Below, piece after piece: positions 13,814 to 23,400 of a stretch of DNA of 32,844 nucleotides. The translations under genes were made by a program, and so were the position numbers. Source of the DNA: Candidatus Yonathbacteria bacterium (GTDB taxonomy: Bacteria; Patescibacteriota; Minisyncoccia; Phycocordibacterales; UBA1550); NCBI GenBank assembly GCA_016215205.1, contig JACRKU010000015.1, positions 1-32,844 of the forward strand. Reading direction: 5' to 3'. Each line of letters begins with the position of its first letter. Within the stretch, counting starts at the first letter, position 1. The notes beneath the pieces are model-generated. The model saw only the letters and a program-made list of their open reading frames with translations. It ran no database searches and was not told the origin of the DNA.

Positions 13814-15691
13814 TTATAGCCCTTTTTTATTATAACGAAACAGCCGGAGTGAATTTGCTATAGGGATAAAGTCGGTGAGAAAATTGTACGCGGCGGCACC
13901 CGATGGACCGAAAATACCCGTGAATACGAAATAAAGTCCTACGGCATTGACCACGCCCCAAATGACAAAGTTTCCGCGCACAACATCGGAAACTTTTTTA
14001 GAAAACCAGCGCAGTTCGATGATTTTTTCAAAATCATCTTGCATGAGGACAATATCCGCCGATTCTATTGCGGCATCCGAGCCGATGCCGCCCATTGCAA
14101 TACCTACATCGGCGCGAGAGAGCACCGCGGCATCGTTTACTCCGTCTCCGACCATTGCCACGGTGCGCCCCGCCTTTCCGAGATAATCTTTAAGTACAAA
14201 AACCTTGTGTTCCGGAAGAAGTTTTGAATAGTATTTGTCGATACCGAGATGTTCCGCAATGTTTTTTGCCACTCCCTCATTGTCACCAGTGAGCATTACC
14301 ACTTCTTTAACACCGGTTTTTTTGAGAGTGTCAATACTGCCCACAATTCCTTCACGAATCTCGTCTGCGAGAGCGAACATTCCCACTGTTTTACCGTCTA
14401 AAGCAAGGAGTGTTACATTGTTCCCTTCAGATACGCTTCTCGCCGCCATTTTGTACACTTCGTCCCCAAGCTCGATGCCGCGCTCGCGTAAAAATTCAAG
14501 CGTACCGATGACCAGTTTTTTGTTGTCGGTATCGGTACCGACAATACCGCGACCTTCGACCTCTTGAAAATGTTCCGGCGGATTGCAAGCGCAGCCATTT
14601 TTTTTAGCATATTCTATTATAGCTTTTGAGACCGGATGATTTGACCGCGCGCAAATGATTCCCGACAATTCAAGCACTCGCTTTACGGTTGTTTCGCCAA
14701 ATGACTGCATCTCGGCAACTGACAGTTTTCCCAGCGTCAACGTTCCCGTTTTGTCGACAACGAGCGTGGTAATCTTTCCCGCTTGTTCCAAAAAATCCGC
14801 GCTTTTAATAATGATACCGCGCCGAGCCGCCGTGCCTATGGCGGCAATATACGCGAGAGGAACCGCGATGGCGATATCATCCGCGCATACCACAAGCACG
14901 ACCGCGAGCGTGAGCCGCGTATCTTTTGTCACAAAATAAAGAACAATCGCGCCGACGAGAGTAATTCCGATGTACCAACTCGAAAAACTTTCGGCGGATG
15001 TCCTCATACGGGTTTTTGCGTTGCTGGACGCTTCAACAAGATCTATCATCCGCTCGAATGTGGTTTCGGCGCCTATGCGTTCTGCGCGTATTATGATATT
15101 CCCGGAAACGACAAAGGTAGCGGAAAGTACCGGAGAATCAACTTCGCGAAGCACGGGTACGGATTCGCCGGTCAAAGATGCTTGGTTTACAGTCGCGGAA
15201 CCCCCAGACACGATTCCATCGACAGGTATTTGTTCGCCGAGATTTACAACCACAAAGTCGCCTACTCTCACTTCGGAGAGCGGGATTTCTTTTGTTTGCC
15301 CGCCTTGAATGACGCGCGCTCTCGACGGTTTTAACTTTACGAGGCTTTCGAGAGAAATTCGCATTCGGCGTTTTGTATAGAGGTCAAGGATGCGCGCCCC
15401 CACGAGCATGAGGTTTATAAAAAGCATCGAGCCCCATTCCGCGCTTGCAAACGAGCCGACGAGCGCAATCGTGGCGAGAAGGTCGACATTTATTTTTTTA
15501 TTGCGGAGAGAATAAAAAGCGCTCCGTGCTACGGGGACAAGACCGACAAGTCCCACAACAGCGAAAATTTCTCCGCGGAATTGTATTGGGAGCAGATTTC
15601 CGACATAGAGCGCGAATGTTATGAGCAAAAGAACAGCGAGCGCGGTTTCAAAACGGAGAGCTTTCTTAAAATCGAAGTGCCCATTGGTCAT
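13814..15691 (-). CDS. P1B-like heavy-metal P-type ATPase with non-canonical membrane motif
   Basis: The product is 625 residues. It has the P1B layout: membrane helices before the actuator domain, LTGESVP, phosphorylation site VVDKTGTLT (Asp313), SNHPVSKA (the HP locus unique to P1B pumps), MLTGDN, and GDGVNDAAVLSRADVGIAM. There is no N-terminal Cys-rich metal-binding domain. The sixth-helix motif, normally CPC, SPC or CPH followed by ALGLATP, reads CADDIAIAVP (residues 269-278). The cysteine remains, the proline is replaced by Ala and two acidic residues follow. That site sets metal choice in the family, so the substrate cannot be inferred from known subgroups. The start overlaps the stop of the flavoprotein gene by 4 bases (ATGA). 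Confidence 0.88.
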   Translation of the reverse strand: MTNGHFDFKKALRFETALAVLLLITFALYVGNLLPIQFRGEIFAVVGLVGLVPVARSAFYSLRNKKINVDLLATIALVGSFASAEWGSMLFINLMLVGARILDLYTKRRMRISLESLVKLKPSRARVIQGGQTKEIPLSEVRVGDFVVVNLGEQIPVDGIVSGGSATVNQASLTGESVPVLREVDSPVLSATFVVSGNIIIRAERIGAETTFERMIDLVEASSNAKTRMRTSAESFSSWYIGITLVGAIVLYFVTKDTRLTLAVVLVVCADDIAIAVPLAYIAAIGTAARRGIIIKSADFLEQAGKITTLVVDKTGTLTLGKLSVAEMQSFGETTVKRVLELSGIICARSNHPVSKAIIEYAKKNGCACNPPEHFQEVEGRGIVGTDTDNKKLVIGTLEFLRERGIELGDEVYKMAARSVSEGNNVTLLALDGKTVGMFALADEIREGIVGSIDTLKKTGVKEVVMLTGDNEGVAKNIAEHLGIDKYYSKLLPEHKVFVLKDYLGKAGRTVAMVGDGVNDAAVLSRADVGIAMGGIGSDAAIESADIVLMQDDFEKIIELRWFSKKVSDVVRGNFVIWGVVNAVGLYFVFTGIFGPSGAAAYNFLTDFIPIANSLRLFRYNKKGL

Positions 15692-16962
15692 TTGGTTGTA
15701 ATTATACCATGCAGTGCCGCGTTTTCGCCCGCAACCTTGCCTGTCGTCCAGCAGATTTGCAGGCTGAAACCTCCGGAGGGGCGGTCAAAGTCGAGAATAT
15801 CGCCTGCGAGATAAAGATTTTCTATTTTTTGCGAACGCATTGTTTTGAAATCAATTTCTTCTAAAGCGACGCCACCCGACGAGACGATTGCTTTTTCCGG
15901 CGTGAGAAGCCCAATGGGTGTAAGCATTAAACTTTTAATGAGTTTTACTGTCGCCAGACGGGCAGTACGGGGAAGCTTGTTCACAAAAATTTCCGGGTCG
16001 CCGCCGGAAAGTTCTATGATGACCTTCGCGAGTCGGGGCGACACAAAACCCGCAAGCGCGTTGCCCCACTTTTTATTTTGCGCACTGGAAAGGTGCGCGC
16101 GGAGTTTTTCATCGAGGAGAGTTTGGTCCAGGTTTGGAAATAAATCCAGTTCAAGCGCTACAGAACTTTCTTTCATTGCTTCGCCGATAGTTTGACTCAT
16201 ATTAAGAATGAGTGGGCCCGAAAGTCCAAAATGTGTAAAAAGAATCTTTCCGATGCGTGCCTCCCCGCGCACGCGAGCGTCAATGAGCGTAATCTTCACA
16301 TTAGGGAGAGATAACCCCTGTAATTTGTGAGACCAATTCTCTTTTGTTTTTATAGGCACAAGCGCAACGCTTGGAGTGCTGATAGTGTGTCCAAGTTTTT
16401 TGAGCCATTTGAAGCCGTCGCCCGACGAGCCTGTTTCAGGACGCGCAGTGCCGCCGGTAGTGAACACAAATGTTTTTGCCGAGATGGTTGAGCTTTCGGT
16501 TTCCACATTCAAAATTTTGTTCTTTGATGATTTGATTTTGACTACAGGGGAGACGGCAAGGACCTTTACTCCGGAGCTTTTAAGCTCATTCACCAAAACA
16601 TTCCATACACTTTGAGCAGAGTTGCTTTGCGGGAATACACGATATTCCGCTTCGGTTTTTGTGGGCATTCCGCGCGATTCAAAAAAATCCATCGTATCGC
16701 GGGCGCTCCATTTTGAAAAAGGCGAGAGTAGAAACTTGCCTTTCTTCCCATATTTTTGCGCAAGCGCGCGATTGTCAAAAGTGGCATTTGTCACATTGCA
16801 TCTGCCGCCGCCCGTAATGAGGAGCTTTTTCCCGAGCGTTTTGTTTTTTTCGATAAGAATAACTTGCGCTCCCTCTTTTGAGGCAGTGATCGCCGCCATC
16901 ATCCCCGCAGGTCCGCCGCCGATAACAGCGACATCGAAAACGAGCTCTTTTTTCTTGTCCAT
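15688..16962 (-). CDS. HI0933/BaiN-like FAD-dependent flavoprotein
   Basis: The product is 424 residues. The N-terminus VAVIGGGPAGMMAAITASKEG is the dinucleotide-binding GxGxxG motif, followed by IEKNKTLGKKLLITGGGRCNVTN, the signature of the HI0933-like family. The C-terminal FAD segment is NLYLAGDILDFDRPSGGFSLQICWTTG. Length and motif order match family members of about 400 residues. Family members are variously annotated as NAD(P)/FAD oxidoreductases, and BaiN was linked to bile-acid reduction; the real substrate here is unknown. It is the first gene of the six-gene minus-strand operon, overlapping the P1B ATPase by 4 bases, and is transcribed divergently from the SET gene 44 bases away. 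Confidence 0.88.
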   Translation of the reverse strand: MDKKKELVFDVAVIGGGPAGMMAAITASKEGAQVILIEKNKTLGKKLLITGGGRCNVTNATFDNRALAQKYGKKGKFLLSPFSKWSARDTMDFFESRGMPTKTEAEYRVFPQSNSAQSVWNVLVNELKSSGVKVLAVSPVVKIKSSKNKILNVETESSTISAKTFVFTTGGTARPETGSSGDGFKWLKKLGHTISTPSVALVPIKTKENWSHKLQGLSLPNVKITLIDARVRGEARIGKILFTHFGLSGPLILNMSQTIGEAMKESSVALELDLFPNLDQTLLDEKLRAHLSSAQNKKWGNALAGFVSPRLAKVIIELSGGDPEIFVNKLPRTARLATVKLIKSLMLTPIGLLTPEKAIVSSGGVALEEIDFKTMRSQKIENLYLAGDILDFDRPSGGFSLQICWTTGKVAGENAALHGIITTK

Positions 16963-16963
16963 C

Positions 16964-16992
16964 TTTGCATTTTACACTATTTCTCGTATACT
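16964..16992 (+). promoter_or_regulatory. probable promoter of the SET-domain gene
   Basis: TTTGCA (16964-16969) and TATACT (16987-16992) are spaced by 17 bases in the 44-bp divergent gap. Transcription would start about 8 bases before the ATG at 17007, giving a very short leader and no ribosome-binding site. A TAAAAT box on the opposite strand (16969-16974) could serve the flavoprotein operon. Confidence 0.4.
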
Positions 16993-17006
16993 ACCCATTG
17001 CGAATT

Positions 17007-17426
17007 ATGCCAATTCCAAAACTCGGTAATGTAAAATATAAAATAAAAAAATCGAGCGCGGGGCTAGGGCTCTTTGCCGTGCTCGCCATTCCTCGCGGTA
17101 CTTGGATTATCGAATATGTCGGCAAAGTATTGCGCGGCAAAGAAGTGACGGAGCATCCTGCCAATAAATATCTGTTTGAAACAAGCAGGACGCGCATGAT
17201 AGACGGAAGTCAGCGTTTAAATACCGCGCGGTATATCAACCACTCATGCAAGCCGAATTGCGAGGTGGAGATTTTTGGCGGACGCGTATTCATCAAAACG
17301 ATTAAGCGTATTGAGGCGGGCGACGAACTCACCTACGACTACGGCGAGGAATATACCGGCGAATATATAAAACCGTACGGTTGCCGCTGTGCGCCGTGCA
17401 AGAGCCCGCCCCGTGCGTCATTGTGA
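17007..17426 (+). CDS. SET-domain protein (putative protein lysine methyltransferase)
   Basis: The product is 139 residues, almost only a SET domain. Visible motifs are the SAM-binding start GLGLFAVLAIPRGTWIIEYVG (residues 19-39), the RYINHSCKPNC knot segment (75-85) and the catalytic-tyrosine region ELTYDYGEEY (107-116). A post-SET-like cysteine cluster follows (CRCAPC, 126-131) that with Cys81 could hold a zinc ion. These features match eukaryote-like SET enzymes, which also occur in chlamydiae and some CPR bacteria. The start at 17007 is chosen over 16965, which would lie within the promoter. The protein substrate is unknown; histone-like or ribosomal proteins are possibilities. It converges with the MFS gene, with 7 bases between the stops. 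Confidence 0.88.
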   Translation: MPIPKLGNVKYKIKKSSAGLGLFAVLAIPRGTWIIEYVGKVLRGKEVTEHPANKYLFETSRTRMIDGSQRLNTARYINHSCKPNCEVEIFGGRVFIKTIKRIEAGDELTYDYGEEYTGEYIKPYGCRCAPCKSPPRASL

Positions 17427-17433
17427 CTTTGAA

Positions 17434-18675
17434 TTACGAAGTCTTTAAGTTTGTTTTTGTTGATACAAATATCGCCCACGCAATAGCGCACAAAAGCCCG
17501 GCAACGATAAGCGGCGATGAAGGTGATAACGCCGCGGCAACAAAACCGGAAAGTACGGGCGGAATCATTGAGGCGATTGCGTTCATACTGCTTGCGATAC
17601 CCATAATCTCGCCTTGAGCTTCTTTTGGTGCGCTCCTGCTCAATAGTCCGGAAATGTTTGACATAGTGAAACCGTTTGATATGGAAAAGAATGGCGTGAT
17701 GAGAAAAAGTTCCCATGGCGCGCCCGTGAGAGTTTGAAGCACGGCGAATATCGCGGTGCCGAGTATGCTCTTTCCAAGGATAGTCCGTTCGTTCCATCGA
17801 CTCGTTGCCCTGCGGATAAGAAATCCTTGTGTGATGGCAATCCACACCCCGACATACGCAAAATACAATCCGATTGACTTGCCGGTAAAACCAAAATGGT
17901 CAAATAGAAAGATTCCGGCAAAGGTGGTGTAAAAAGTAAATCCGGCATTGTAAAAAAATGATGTCAAAAAAAGCGGTCGCAGTGTCGGCATATTGTATGC
18001 GCGCACGATATTTTTTATCCCACGCATCCATTCAATCGGCCGTTTGGTGCGCGTGAAGTGAGTTTCTTTGAAAAAGCGCGCGACAAAAACAAGATTGATT
18101 ATTGCGAGTATTGAGGCAAACCAAAATGGCGTTGATGCGCCGAAATATGGTGATAATGTATGGTCGGAAAGAATGCCGCCGAGAAATGGTCCAACGATAA
18201 AACCAAGTCCGAACGCCGCGCCGATGAGTCCGAAATTTTTCGCGCGTTCGGCGGGCGGAGTAATGTCGGCGATGGTCGCTTGCGCAACAGGGATGATGGC
18301 AGTCATAAACCCATGGGCAAGTCGCGTCGCAAAAAGAAGCACAGTGCTTTTTATTGCGATACTCGTTCCCATCAATATCTGCGCGACGAGCGTTCCAGCG
18401 AGGGATATAAAAATTATTTTTTTGCGCCCGTGCTGGTCGGATAGTTCGCCGAGTATCGGCGCCGCGAAAAACTGTCCCAAGAAAAAAAGCCCCGTAAGGA
18501 GTCCGGTTAGGATATATCCTGTTTGCACGCTTACGCCGCCTCCGAGCATGAAAAATTGCGATGACGGATCGGCAAAAAGGGAAGGAAGTACCGGGATAAT
18601 AACTCCAAATCCAAGAAGGTCAAAGAATATGGTGATGAAAATTATAAAAAGCGGAGATTTTAGTTTTGCGCGCAT
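17434..18675 (-). CDS. MFS transporter, TetA/DHA1-like drug exporter
   Basis: The product is 413 residues with about 12 hydrophobic segments. The first helix FDLLGFGVIIPVLPSLF and the loop GELSDQHGRKKI (motif A, G-x-L-S-D-x-x-G-R-K) are typical of the DHA1/TetA branch. The motif C-like segment GAAFGLGFIVGPFLGGILSD occurs in the fifth helix. It would exchange a drug or metabolite for protons. The substrate cannot be told from sequence, and tetracycline resistance should not be assumed. It runs alone on the minus strand between a convergent SET gene and the perfect palindrome at 18712. Confidence 0.88.
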   Translation of the reverse strand: MRAKLKSPLFIIFITIFFDLLGFGVIIPVLPSLFADPSSQFFMLGGGVSVQTGYILTGLLTGLFFLGQFFAAPILGELSDQHGRKKIIFISLAGTLVAQILMGTSIAIKSTVLLFATRLAHGFMTAIIPVAQATIADITPPAERAKNFGLIGAAFGLGFIVGPFLGGILSDHTLSPYFGASTPFWFASILAIINLVFVARFFKETHFTRTKRPIEWMRGIKNIVRAYNMPTLRPLFLTSFFYNAGFTFYTTFAGIFLFDHFGFTGKSIGLYFAYVGVWIAITQGFLIRRATSRWNERTILGKSILGTAIFAVLQTLTGAPWELFLITPFFSISNGFTMSNISGLLSRSAPKEAQGEIMGIASSMNAIASMIPPVLSGFVAAALSPSSPLIVAGLLCAIAWAIFVSTKTNLKTS

Positions 18676-18711
18676 AAGTGTTTTTTAGTATACAGTTTTT
18701 CCGCGCTATCT

Positions 18712-18763
18712 CCTAACTAAAACACCCAGCTCGTCTATAGACGAGCTGGGTGTTTTAGTTAGG
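18712..18763. terminator. perfect 52-bp palindrome, bidirectional terminator
   Basis: The sequence is a complete palindrome centred on TATA (18736-18739). Each arm contains an A-rich outer part (CTAACTAAAACA) and a GC-rich inner part (CCCAGCTCGTC). Read on either strand it gives a GC stem followed by TGTTTTAGTT, so it can end transcription both ways. On the minus strand it follows the cohesin-like gene and precedes the MFS gene. Confidence 0.85.
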
Positions 18764-18767
18764 TTGT

Positions 18768-20450
18768 CTATTCTTTTGCTTTTTTGATTTCTTCTTTGAT
18801 ATATCCGCCCATTTTTTTCACATTTTCTCCAAGTTGTTGCGTGATGAATTCTTCATCCGCAGATGTCGGCGTGTCTTGCGCCCTTTTTAATTTTTCTATA
18901 TCGGTTTCTATTATTTTGAACACTTTTGCGGTATCGCTCTCTGCGACATCAATGCGGAGCGCCGTGCGTTTGCGTCGTCTTTCGTAGAACCAAAAACCCG
19001 TAACAAGCGCGCCTAGGAGGACAACAATGAGAGTGATTATCACATTTGTGTATTTCCCGGTAACCTTTATCTTTGCGGAATTGACAACAAATGAAAGCGC
19101 GCCGCGGGTGTCTCGATTTTGAATGCTTGCCACATAGCTTCCATTGCGGAGAGGATTGTCAAAAGTAAATTCCCAGTTGCCATGCGCGTCCACAGGCGCG
19201 ATTTTGCTCTCTATAAGCGCATCACCCTGTTTAAGAGAGAGAAGTATTTCGGTTGATGGCAATGCCGTACCTTTTGTGGTGATGTTTGTCGCTTCATCCG
19301 AAAATAGTTTTTCCGTCACAAAAGTGAATGTGGGGGCGGCAAGAGGAAGTATCTCGTGGTCGATATTATTTTCAATGCTGTTGCCGGCGGTGTCGGTCGC
19401 GCTGACGGTAATCTTATGTTTTCCCGGTCCTGTTGCGGCGAGCTTCCATGTTCCTTTGAAATTTTTGGCGGGAATTGTTACCCAGTTTTCATTATCCATT
19501 CTAATGCGGTACTCACGGACGCCCGACAGCGCATCTCCTGTATTGAAGGTAAAGATTGGCGTCGGGTTGTCATTTATTTCGCTTTCGCTCGGGGTGATTT
19601 CAAATGGAAGCGGAGCTTTGGTATCTACCGCAAGGCGGTAGTGGGCAGTGACGCCCCAGCCGATATTATTCTTGAATCGCACATGGAGATACCATGTACC
19701 GTCAGAAAGCGCTTGAAACATTTTGCTGTCAAAGAGCCCCTCGCTTTCCTCCGGAGCGTAGTTTGGTTGTTTGTTTAATGCAGTTGCAACACCTGAAACA
19801 TCGCGCGGAAGAACCCAATTTACCGCAAAAATGTTTGAAAGATTATACCAGAGGGTCTGGTCAGGATAAAAGGGAATCGTGAGAATCGGTTTTTCTGGCA
19901 GACCGCTCGCCGGCGCCGCTTCGCGCGTGATTTGTTTTGGAGCGGGGACAGCCGGCGTTGGCGTCTTTGCTTCAGGCGATATGGTGAAAACAGCGTTATT
20001 TGTTTTTGATAAAATGTTTGTTCCACTGCCGTCTGAAGCGGTAACGGCGGCGTCATTGATGGTGACTGGCGCAGAGCCGCTACCTTTGCTTATAAAAACG
20101 ATACGGAGAACCTGAAGCGATGCGCCCGATATGCCATAGGATGTAATTCCGCCGGTAAACGAAATTACTCCGTCTTCATTTGAGAAAGTCGGTTCATCAA
20201 GCCAAAAATTAAGCGTTGAATCGGTTTTGTCTACGGATTTTACAGCAAGCGTGTCCTTTGGGAAACGAATAGTTGCTTGGGCGGCATTTATTCCCGCGCC
20301 CTCGCTGTCAACCTTGAGGTCTACGGATATTTCTTTTCCCACGCCGTACTCGTTTGTCGCGGGAACAAAAAAGAGCGAAGCCGCTTCCGCGGTGTTTGCA
20401 AAAAGCGCTGACAACCCCAATACGATGAATAATTTAGCAATGCGTGTCAT
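18768..20450 (-). CDS. membrane-anchored cohesin-domain surface protein
   Basis: The product is 560 residues from the ATG at 20450, which gives a good signal peptide (cleavage after AEA, residue 23) and lies 1 base after the previous stop; an upstream in-frame start at 20516 would overlap that gene. Residues 24-160 (SLFFVPATNEYGVGKEISVDLKVDSE, INAAQATIRFPKDTLAV, GVISFTGGITSYGISG) match the cohesin-type beta sandwich. Two Ig-like modules follow (about 225-440) with the pattern DGTWYLHVRF and a bacterial-Ig turn TATGPGKHKITVSATDTAGN. One membrane helix (IITLIVVLLGALVTGFWFY, about 468-487) is followed by RRRKR and a cytoplasmic coiled tail of 70 residues. It would sit on the cell with its cohesin outward, ready to hold the dockerin protein encoded upstream. 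Confidence 0.8.
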   Translation of the reverse strand: MTRIAKLFIVLGLSALFANTAEAASLFFVPATNEYGVGKEISVDLKVDSEGAGINAAQATIRFPKDTLAVKSVDKTDSTLNFWLDEPTFSNEDGVISFTGGITSYGISGASLQVLRIVFISKGSGSAPVTINDAAVTASDGSGTNILSKTNNAVFTISPEAKTPTPAVPAPKQITREAAPASGLPEKPILTIPFYPDQTLWYNLSNIFAVNWVLPRDVSGVATALNKQPNYAPEESEGLFDSKMFQALSDGTWYLHVRFKNNIGWGVTAHYRLAVDTKAPLPFEITPSESEINDNPTPIFTFNTGDALSGVREYRIRMDNENWVTIPAKNFKGTWKLAATGPGKHKITVSATDTAGNSIENNIDHEILPLAAPTFTFVTEKLFSDEATNITTKGTALPSTEILLSLKQGDALIESKIAPVDAHGNWEFTFDNPLRNGSYVASIQNRDTRGALSFVVNSAKIKVTGKYTNVIITLIVVLLGALVTGFWFYERRRKRTALRIDVAESDTAKVFKIIETDIEKLKRAQDTPTSADEEFITQQLGENVKKMGGYIKEEIKKAKE

Positions 20451-20451
20451 G

Positions 20452-23400
20452 TTATTTCTTTTTAATTGTTTTAATGAATATACTAAAATCTCCAATATCA
20501 ACTTTTCCGTCGCCATTCAAATCGATGCTGGCTCTTTCCGCGGACTTTTTTCCGCTCCAGCGCGCGAGAAAGATGCTCCAGTCTTTGATATCAATCTTTC
20601 CGTCGCCGTTCAGGTCGGCTTTTACAACCGCAAGTTTTGATACGATAAATGTCCTTGTTGTTGAAAAGTCGCTTTCCTTTCCGCCGTCAAGATTTATTTG
20701 TTTTGCTCTTACTTTGTGTTGTCCAAAATCGAGCGCTCCCGTGGGCAAGTTGAACGAATATGCGCCTCCTCTGCCCGCAAGCGCTTCTTTAGACAGTATA
20801 TCATCTAAATAGATGCGAATGGTATGGGCGGGCGATGCATAACCAAAAACATTTAGGTTGCTCCCGCGAGAAACTTGCCCGTAGAGCATATCCACAGTGG
20901 GCGGAACGACGATATCTTTGAACACAGCATCCGTTTTATTGGCATCAACAAGAAAGAATTTTGTTTGCGAGGTTCTTCCGTCAGGGTCTTTTACGAGAAG
21001 ACCGAAACTGTGTATACCTTTTGGAAGGTCCGTGAATCTTATGTTAAAAGACCCGTCCGCTCTTGATATGTCTTGCTGGTTTGCAGTTGTCTCCGTGTCG
21101 AGTTCTTTTTGGACAATTGATATTTTTCCTCCGGGAAAAGCTTTCCCTGAAAAGGTGATGCTTGCGAGTATCGGTCCGGCTGTTACCGGTGTTTCCATTC
21201 CGGGGAGCGCTACGAATGTCGCTTCAATGGTGTGATTTGCTTGCACATTGGTAAATGTATACGAAGTCGATGTTGTGGCGGCAAAACTATCAATGAGGAG
21301 GCTCCCGATTTCGAAACCTGCGTTTGGTGTTATTGTGTACGTTTGCGAGTTTCCTTGAGTGACTACTGTTGACCCGCTTGGTTCCACTGTCCCGTTTGCT
21401 CCGGTGTACGCAATGATAGTGAATGAGCCCGGAGGAGGGGGAATATAGACGAATGTAGCGCTGATGGTGTGGTTCCCCTGCACATCCGAAAATGTGTAAG
21501 TGGTAGAAGTGGCAACTGGTCCGCCGTCAATGAGAAGCGTCTCGATATTATATCCCGAGCTCGGCGTTATTGCGTATGCTTGCGAGGCCCCTTGCGCGAC
21601 AGTCGTTGTTCCTGATGGCGTGACGGTGCCGCCAGTGCCAGAAGATGCGGTAATGGTGTAAGTGATTGCCGCGCAGATTGTTCCGCTCCATGTTGTCCCG
21701 CTCGTACAACTTCCCGTCGCGGTGACTTGCGCGAGTACGGTGCTTGAGTCTCTTGCTTGGACAGTGTTTGGTCCGTTTGTGATTGCGTAGGAGACATTTG
21801 TGCCAGATGCTGAAGTCGAGTATGTATTTATTGTAGTTGTATTGTAAAGATTGGGTGTGCTTGCATTACTAATGCTCCAAGTGAAAGGTATGAGGCAAGT
21901 GCTTGCTCCCGACAATATGGTGCAGGTTGAAGTGGAGGTAGTGAGAGTGGCGGAGGGAGCGCTTCCTACTGTCACGGTTACCGATTGCGTGCTTGAGTTT
22001 CCGCCTGCTCCGGTACAGTACAGAGTGTACGTTGTGGAAGTGGTTAAATTACCGGTACTCTCGCTCCCCGATGTTGCTTTCGCGCCGGCAAATGTTCCGC
22101 CTGTCGCGGTACAGCCCGTGGCATTTGTTGAGTTCCACGAGAGAGTGGTGGCAGTGTTGTAGGCAACATTTGTTGATGAAGCTGAAAGGGTAGCGGTGGG
22201 GACGGAAAGTGTCGTAAATGTTCCGTCAGATGAGTACCCCGTGCCGGTGGAATTCGTCGCATAGCCGCGGTAGTAATAAGGAGTTCCCGTGGTCAATCCT
22301 GTCACCGGCTGAGTGAAAATACCGCCTGTTGTACCTGATGATACACAGCTTGTTGGTGTTGCGGTGAGTCCGTAACAAATACCCCGCGCTGAAAGCACGG
22401 CGGAAACACCGAGAGAGGTTACATTTGCGCCCAGTGTTGCGGTCGAAGTGGAGATGGAAGTTGCGGTTGGAGAGGTGACGGTTGGGACGGCATTTCCCGC
22501 AGTCGGCATACCCGTCACCTGCTGTGTGGATGCATACGCGGTGTAGTTGCCATTCGTATCTTTTGCAAAAAATCTGTAGTAGTACGTTGTGTCGTTAGTA
22601 AGCCCCGTATCAACAAACGATGTTCCACTACTAATGTACCGCACTTGACATGCAGTGCCTCCACAACTGGAACCTACGATAGGAGTCGAACCCTCTGCGG
22701 GCGTACCACCTGTTCCGATGGTTGCCGTATCTCGCAAAACAACGACGTTGGAAAAATCCGTGCTCGTGGAGTTTGTCCAGCTTACGGTCAACTGAGTATC
22801 TCCGACCGTAGTACCTGCTCCGGTGGTTGGCGCGGGGGAGAGGTTATCAATAGTAATCGTTGCGCTTCCTGTGTCAGCGAGAACCTGAGAAGCATTCGTG
22901 CTGGTAAAGGCAGTCACTGTTCCCGTTGTCGCATAGCTTTCTCCCGTATTAGGTGACGGTTGGAGCGCATGTGTTTTTGGCGTGATGCGCACTTTGTAAG
23001 TTGTCGCGCTTGTGGTCACGGGAGCCGTGCAACCGGTAAAAGAAATGATATTGCTCGTCGGATTTATTACTGCTGAACATTTTGCGACGTTACTGTTGTC
23101 GGTCAGGTCGACTTGGGCGATGTTATTCCATGCGCCTGCCGGATTTAAGGTAACGGTTACCGCAGTCACAGTGTCGTTTCCTATGTTAGTTGCTAGAGTA
23201 AAGTAATCAAGGTCAATGATTCCAGACTCTGGCGCAACAGTTACACTAGGTGGGGCGGCACCATCGGCAAGCGTCGTAACAAGAGGCACTTGCTTAAATG
23301 CCGCGACGACCATTCCCCAATCATCCGGGCCGACCGTGTAGGTATGTGTCGTTGCTCCGGCAGTCGCCTGCAATTCGTACATCCTTAAGGAAGTGTATGC

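Noticed and set aside
17434-18675. Tetracycline resistance gene
   Set aside because: The protein is of the DHA1/TetA type, but substrate cannot be read from sequence and no TetR-like regulator is adjacent.
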